Shown: positions 1 through 6,081 of the stretch, one piece after another
Layout of the letters: every line of letters starts with the position of its first letter
Numbering within the stretch: the stretch's first letter is position 1
Origin: a bacterium
GTDB lineage: Bacteria > Chloroflexota > Dormibacteria > UBA8260 > Bog-877
Length of the DNA stretch: 6,081 nucleotides
Reading direction: 5' to 3'
NCBI GenBank assembly: GCA_021791455.1
Contig: JAJYWM010000299.1
Location: forward strand, 1 to 6,081
The notes under the pieces: model-generated
Told to the model about the DNA's origin: nothing
The model's database searches: none
The model's input: only the letters and a program-made list of their open reading frames with translations
Made by a program: the position numbers and the translations under genes

Positions 1-136
1 ACTCCGCTGGGTTCCAACCTCGGGCTCTTGGTCCCTGGTCACGGTCATCCTCGTTCTCCTTGGACGCCCTCTCGATGCAGACTTTCAACGCTGCACCTGG
101 CTCACCAAGGGTAGACACTGAGGGGGACAGCTCGTG
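1..136. other. Left flank of the IS3 element, no assignable gene
   Basis: No recognisable gene. One minus-strand frame (reading from 136 to 1) has no stop, but it has no start in view and resembles no family I can name. If the IS3 copy is removed, the neighbouring transposase frame (1432 upward, minus strand) continues into this stretch for about 11 codons and stops at 104-102, so roughly 102-136 may be the displaced 3' end of that older element. What lies left of 102 is unassigned. Confidence 0.4.
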
Positions 137-164
137 TGAACCGCCCCGGGAAAGGTGGAGACTC
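137..164 (+). repeat. Left terminal inverted repeat (IRL) of the IS3 element
   Basis: This 28-bp repeat matches the reverse complement of 1404-1431 at 23 positions. The outer 14 bases are identical, and a second identical block (GGAGACTC against AGAGACTC, seven bases perfect) lies at the inner end. The block structure, a perfect tip plus an inner block, is what a transposase-binding terminal repeat usually shows. Confidence 0.88.
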
Positions 165-175
165 CATTCGTTGAG

Positions 176-186
176 AGGATGGAGAG
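176..186 (+). promoter_or_regulatory. Ribosome-binding site of orfA
   Basis: AGGA at 176-179 lies 7 nt before the ATG at 187, and a second purine run GGAGAG directly abuts the ATG. The first has the better spacing and supports 187 as the start. Confidence 0.6.
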
Positions 187-2614
<2,428 letters not shown>

Positions 2615-2828
2615 CTCCTCATGGCCGGGGCTAAATCGCGAGTTACACAGCTATTTTCCCCTACCACGCAGCTGGGGTGCCAGCCCCTCTTGTCTCTGGT
2701 GGGTACAATCCGCCACTCCGGTGAGCTGCTGACCTGTCCCCAAGATCAGACGTGTGGGGATGGCCCCTTTCAGCCCCTGCAGAAAGTCCCTTCTACGCCT
2801 CACATATTGAATTTCGCGGGAGGCTCAA
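2615..2828. other. Intergenic stretch upstream of the second transposase, no gene seen
   Basis: No supported coding region or RNA gene. It must hold the promoter and outer end of the older IS, but no convincing -35/-10 pair or terminal repeat could be identified. Short inverted repeats occur: GCTGG/CCAGC at 2671-2675 and 2680-2684, TCCCCA/TGGGGA at 2737-2742 and 2755-2760, and ATTGA/TCAAT at 2806-2810 and 2825-2829. Confidence 0.5.
2737..2760. repeat. Inverted repeat TCCCCA...TGGGGA
   Basis: Two perfect 6-base arms are separated by 12 nt. It has no following T-run on either strand. It could be a weak hairpin or a protein-binding palindrome, and no role can be assigned. Confidence 0.4.
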
Positions 2829-2852
2829 TCAGACCTCGCCGTTGGGATAGAT

Positions 2853-2882
2853 GTTGGCGAGCACTTGGCCAGCGACGCCAAC
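2853..2882. repeat. Inverted repeat GTTGGCG...CGCCAAC
   Basis: Seven-base perfect arms (2853-2859 and 2876-2882) enclose 16 nt that contain a TGGCCA palindrome. It lies about 15 nt beyond the hairpin that follows the crotonase gene and could be a second, backup terminator hairpin or a remnant of mobile DNA. No T-run follows on either strand. Confidence 0.45.
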
Positions 2883-2897
2883 CGGGACATTCACGCT

Positions 2898-2920
2898 CGG
2901 CCCTACGAGCTCGTGGGCCG
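2898..2920 (-). terminator. Hairpin directly after the crotonase stop, likely terminator without U-tract
   Basis: CGGCCC (2898-2903) pairs with GGGCCG (2915-2920). The stem continues inward with ACG/CGT around an AGCT loop, leaving one bulged base, for about 9 pairs in total, nearly all G-C. It begins 2 nt past the TAG of the crotonase gene. There is no T-rich tail on the minus strand, so it is not a classic intrinsic terminator. Hairpins without U-tracts are common after genes in high-GC actinobacteria. The role is inferred from position and stability. Confidence 0.5.
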
Positions 2921-2922
2921 GC

Positions 2923-3708
2923 CTATTCTCCGTCGCTGGGCCAGACCGGAGCGCGGTGTTCCCGGAACGCCCGCATGCCCTCCTGCCCCTCCGGACTGGA
3001 GAAGAGTCTGCGCGAGAGCGCCACCATCCGTTGGTAGGCTGCCGCTTGGTCCATGTTGGGGACTTCCCTCACCAACCGCTTGATCTCTCGCTGGGCCAAA
3101 GGTGCGCCTGCCGCCAGCTCTTCCACCGCCCGGGTCGTCTCCGCCGCCTCGTGTCCGACGGGCACCACCTTGGTTACCAAGCCTATTCGCAACGCCTCAT
3201 CGGCCCCGAACTTGCGCCCGGTCAGGAAGAGGTCCAGGGCTGCCGAGCGACTGATTCGGGCCAGGACCGTCACCGCGATGACCGCCGGAGCGACTCCGAC
3301 CCTGATCTCGCTGAAGGCAAAATTGGCAGTGGTGCAGCAAAGGGCGATATCCGCTGCGGCCACCAGGCCCATGCCCCCGCCGCGCACCGGGCCCCGCACC
3401 TCGGCGACGACGGGCTGGGGAATACGCTCGAGCAGTTCGAGGATCGGCACCAGGGCACCGGCACCGGGGCTCGTCCCGCTTTTGGCGCTGCTGGCGAGCT
3501 GCTCGCTCATATCGGCCCCCGCGCAGAACACCGGACCTGTGTGGGCCAGGACCACCACCCTGACACCGGAGGTGGCGGCCGCCCGCTCGAGCTCCCAACT
3601 CAGCTGTTCCAGCAGGGGCTTGGAGAGAGAATTGCGATTTGCGGGGGAGTTCAAGGTAAGTCGTCGAGCAGGTCCGTCATCGACCGCGGTGACCAGAGCT
3701 TCTTCCAC
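2923..3708 (-). CDS. Enoyl-CoA hydratase/isomerase family protein (crotonase fold)
   Basis: This 261-residue crotonase is full length for the family. It should bind an acyl-CoA thioester and stabilise its enolate in fatty-acid or branched-chain amino-acid breakdown; the exact substrate is unknown. The first oxyanion-hole segment is FCAGADMSE (61-69) and the second is VRGGGMGLVAAADIAL (108-123, with G111 at the key place). E134 (FAFSEIRVGVAP) matches the second catalytic glutamate of rat mitochondrial hydratase (Glu164). The position of the first (Glu144) is Gly114, exactly 20 residues earlier. The C-terminus SPEGQEGMRAFREHRAPVW (238-256) is the usual crotonase end. The start is GTG, 6 nt after AGGAG. 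It lies 127 nt downstream of the helicase gene on the same strand, so co-transcription is possible but not shown. It resembles an actinobacterial subgroup with the same Gly substitution, as I recall it. Confidence 0.9.
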   Translation of the reverse strand: MEEALVTAVDDGPARRLTLNSPANRNSLSKPLLEQLSWELERAAATSGVRVVVLAHTGPVFCAGADMSEQLASSAKSGTSPGAGALVPILELLERIPQPVVAEVRGPVRGGGMGLVAAADIALCCTTANFAFSEIRVGVAPAVIAVTVLARISRSAALDLFLTGRKFGADEALRIGLVTKVVPVGHEAAETTRAVEELAAGAPLAQREIKRLVREVPNMDQAAAYQRMVALSRRLFSSPEGQEGMRAFREHRAPVWPSDGE

Positions 3709-3835
3709 CTTTGACTCCTATTGAGCACCGTGCGACCGACCGAACGGGTGCGGCCCTGGCAGTCGATCTTAGGCCGCCGGACCCGAGTTGGGCCGAACCG
3801 TGACTGGGTGCGCCGAAACCAGTGTGCCAAACCCC
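3709..3835. other. Gap between helicase and crotonase genes
   Basis: This 127-nt gap on the minus strand contains the AGGAG of the crotonase gene. No convincing promoter, terminator or RNA gene was found. One weak 5-bp GGCCC/GGGTC hairpin is present but has no supporting context. Confidence 0.4.
3715..3719 (-). promoter_or_regulatory. Ribosome-binding site of the crotonase gene
   Basis: On the minus strand AGGAG stands 6 nt before the GTG at 3708-3706. This decides the GTG start, since there is no ATG nearby in frame with comparable support. Confidence 0.75.
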
Positions 3836-6081
3836 TCAGAGGCGGCGGATCAGATCTCGCTCCAGGGTCTCTCTCGCGCTCCGGATCAGCGGCTGCAGGT
3901 CCCAACCCCGAAGCGCCTGTTCCATCTGCCGCAGCAGCGCATAGCACGACTTGGTGCCGCGCAGGGCGTCGCCCGGTTCAACCCCTGGGGGCGGTTGGAT
4001 CTGGTTCAGCGGCACGCCGATGCTCCAGTCATAAACGTATTGGACATAGTCCAGGGACGGTGGCCTGCTCTCTGTGATCCCATGCTCCTGCTCCAGCGCT
4101 CGGAGCTCCAACTGGGCCCGTATCAGGAGCCGGGAGATCTGGTCCACTCGTCTGGTCGGCATGTGGCGGCGCGGTCTCAGCCGCGTGGCGCCGCGATCAT
4201 CGGCCGCCAGCATCACCGCAACCGCGCAGACCTCCTCCGCCGAGAGGTCCGCCAGCCAGCCCTCGGTGACGGCCTGGGCGACCAGCAGAGTGTTCTCCCC
4301 GTAGACGCCTGCAGCCAGCATTCCCAACCGCGTGGGATGGTCTGCCTGGAGGTGGCCAAGCTCCCCCAGCACAGCCCGATAGGCGCGCAGCTGGTTGCGG
4401 TACTCGTGCTCCCGGGCCGCCGCCACCACCTCGGCGTTGCGGAGCGCATCTTCCAGCTCGCGCACCTCGTTGCGGGCTGCCGTGTGCTCGGCCAACAGGG
4501 GACAGTGCCGGCACGGCGACTGGGTCACCTGGCGCTCCGCCTCTCGGATCGCCCGGCGTTGCTGCTCCAGCCTTCCCCCTGGATCCCTTGTGTCCAGGCC
4601 GAACCGTCCCTGGCGGCGGTCTCTGAAGTGCTGGCGACGCAGCTGCCGGGCCTCGCTGCGGGCCTGGTCGACGGCGGCGCGCGCCCCGAGATACTGGCGC
4701 AGGGTCCGCTCCGAGCACCGCAGCTTGGGGTGGCGGAACCTCCGCTTCTGGAGGTCCTGAAGACGTGCCTCGAGATTGGGACGGCGCAGCCTGAGGTTGT
4801 CCAGCGCCGCCAGCCGCTGGTGCTGTCCGAAGGATTGCTCAAGCAGCTCCTCCGCCTGGGCCGGGGTGTGCCGCTTGAGCAGGTTCAGCGTCATGTTGTA
4901 CGTCGGCGCGAACTTGGACTCGACCGACATGTCGTTGCCGAGCAGGGTTTCGCAGATCACACCGAGGTCCACCTCCGGATCACGCAGGATGATCCCGTGG
5001 CCGATGGGGTCTATCCCGCGCCTCCCGGCCCGGCCCAGAAGCTGGGTCAGCTGTCCCGACCTGAGCGCCGCGAAACCCTGGCCGTCGAACTTGGTGAAGG
5101 TCGATATCACGCATGCCCTGGCCGGCATGTTCAGGCCCAGGGCTAGGGTTTCGGTCGCGAACACCACCTTGATGAGGCCCGCTTGGAACAGCTCCTCGAC
5201 CGTCTCCTTGACGTACGGCAGGAGCCCCGCATGGTGCACCGCGAAGCCCGCGCGCAGCATCCGCATGTTGAGGGCGGAGCTGTACAGGGCCGCCTCCTCG
5301 GGGTCGTCGACCGCCGCCAGGCGCTCGGCCAATGCCTCGTCTATCCGGAACTTCTCCTCGAGGGAGGTGAGGTCCAAGGAGTGGGTGGCGCAGCGGGCGA
5401 GCGCCTCCCGACACCCCTTGCGCGAGAAGATGAAATAGATTGCGGGGAGCATCTCCTGGACCCGCAGCTCCTCGACCACCCGCAGGAGGTCGTTGTCGGA
5501 CGCCAGCAGGGGACGATTGCCACGGAAGCGCCGGTCGCCACCGGCCTCCTTCTGTGCCTCCTCCAGGGTCAATCGGTCCAGCTGACCCCGCTCGTCCAAG
5601 AGAGGCAGGAACCGGTTGCGAACCCCAAGCCAGGTGCGCAGCTCCACCGGACGGTCGCGCCGCAGCACAACCGCCATGGGCCCCCGGCGGGCACTCATCC
5701 AGGTGGCCACCTCGTCGACGTTCGTGATGGTCGCGGACAGACCGATGAATCGGATGTGACCAGGGGCCTGGATGATCACCTCCTCCCACACGGTGCCGCG
5801 CGGATACTCGTCTATGTAATGGACCTCATCCAGGATCACGAAGCGCACGGTGGCGAGGGAGCCGGGGTCGTCGTAGATGAGGTTGCGGAGTATCTCGGTC
5901 GTCATCACCACGACCGGCGCCTCCGGATTTATCGAAGTCTCCCCCGTCACCAGGCCCACGGTGCCATGCCCGTGAATGCGGCTCAGGTCTTGGAACTTCT
6001 GATTGGACAGCGCCTTGAGCGGAGTGGTGTACAGAACCCTGCCCGTCGTGCCTCCTCCGTTCAGAGTGTCCCAGATCGCAA
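3836..6081 (-). CDS. HelY/Ski2-like DExH-box RNA helicase, 5' end outside the window
   Basis: At least 747 residues of a superfamily 2, Ski2/Mtr4-type ATP-dependent helicase, expected to unwind RNA in the cytoplasm. The frame is open to the window edge, so the GTG at 5959 is internal and the Walker A motif is missing only because it lies beyond 6081. Numbering from the first full codon (6079): motif Ia YTTPLKALSNQKF (17-29), Ib TTEILRN (60-66), II DEVH (84-87), III SAT (115-117), IV YFIFSRKGC (215-223), V TETLALGLNMPA (309-320), VI QLLGRAGRRG (346-355). The Ski2-typical TYNMTLNLL follows at 393-401. A charged coiled-coil-like linker (about 425-565) contains a CRHCP...EH cluster (523-532). About 570-747 is the DSHCT C-terminal domain (GENTLLVAQAVTEGWL...LRGTKSCYALLRQME). 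HelY is the actinobacterial name for this family; its cellular role is poorly defined. Confidence 0.93.
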   Translation of the reverse strand, partial: AIWDTLNGGGTTGRVLYTTPLKALSNQKFQDLSRIHGHGTVGLVTGETSINPEAPVVVMTTEILRNLIYDDPGSLATVRFVILDEVHYIDEYPRGTVWEEVIIQAPGHIRFIGLSATITNVDEVATWMSARRGPMAVVLRRDRPVELRTWLGVRNRFLPLLDERGQLDRLTLEEAQKEAGGDRRFRGNRPLLASDNDLLRVVEELRVQEMLPAIYFIFSRKGCREALARCATHSLDLTSLEEKFRIDEALAERLAAVDDPEEAALYSSALNMRMLRAGFAVHHAGLLPYVKETVEELFQAGLIKVVFATETLALGLNMPARACVISTFTKFDGQGFAALRSGQLTQLLGRAGRRGIDPIGHGIILRDPEVDLGVICETLLGNDMSVESKFAPTYNMTLNLLKRHTPAQAEELLEQSFGQHQRLAALDNLRLRRPNLEARLQDLQKRRFRHPKLRCSERTLRQYLGARAAVDQARSEARQLRRQHFRDRRQGRFGLDTRDPGGRLEQQRRAIREAERQVTQSPCRHCPLLAEHTAARNEVRELEDALRNAEVVAAAREHEYRNQLRAYRAVLGELGHLQADHPTRLGMLAAGVYGENTLLVAQAVTEGWLADLSAEEVCAVAVMLAADDRGATRLRPRRHMPTRRVDQISRLLIRAQLELRALEQEHGITESRPPSLDYVQYVYDWSIGVPLNQIQPPPGVEPGDALRGTKSCYALLRQMEQALRGWDLQPLIRSARETLERDLIRRL

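Noticed and set aside
8..24. GGGTTCCAACC resembling a tRNA T-arm
   Set aside because: The loop lacks the required purine after TTC and no acceptor, D or anticodon arms can be folded around it.
3788..5146. 452-codon plus-strand open frame opposite the helicase
   Set aside because: The minus strand carries all the helicase motifs in order here. The antisense translation shows no family features and no ribosome-binding site of note.
5957..5959. GTG as start of the helicase
   Set aside because: The frame continues open to the window edge and upstream codons encode motif Ia (YTTPLKALSNQKF), so the gene starts outside the window.

Overview
The window is GC-rich. It holds two kinds of sequence: a cluster of insertion sequences on the left (about 137-2614) and two chromosomal housekeeping-type genes on the minus strand to the right (2923-6081). 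The crotonase and the HelY/Ski2-like helicase both look like actinobacterial versions of their families, and GTG starts and the high GC fit that. An actinobacterium or a close high-GC relative is therefore the best guess, but no rRNA or other taxonomic marker is present to prove it.

Left region. Positions 137-1431 are a complete-looking IS3-family element of 1295 bp, with matching terminal inverted repeats (14 perfect terminal bases, 23 of 28 overall). It carries orfA (187-510) and orfB (507-1400) in the -1 relation. A canonical slippery heptamer T_TTT_TTC at 468-474, followed by a 6-bp hairpin, should fuse them into a 404-residue OrfAB transposase with an intact D-D-35-E triad. Immediately to the right, on the opposite strand, lies a second, unrelated DDE transposase (1397-2614) of the IS4/IS5/IS1182 type. 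Its last 11 or so codons are read from the inverted repeat and end of the IS3 element, so the IS3 copy appears to have inserted into the 3' end of this older element. Removing the IS3 copy in silico gives the transposase a short alternative tail ending at 102, but no target-site duplication supports a simple insertion.

Right region. A Ski2-like superfamily 2 helicase runs in from the right edge (its 5' end and Walker A motif are outside the window) and stops at 3836. After a 127-nt gap on the same strand comes a crotonase-fold enoyl-CoA hydratase/isomerase with a GTG start and a good ribosome-binding site. It ends at 2923, directly followed by a strong hairpin that probably terminates transcription. 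The 2615-2922 gap carries this hairpin, further inverted repeats, and presumably the undefined outer end of the second IS.

No undescribed system was found. The points worth a second look are the nested IS arrangement, the compact frameshift signal, the substitution of one of the two catalytic glutamates in the crotonase, and the hairpins downstream of it.
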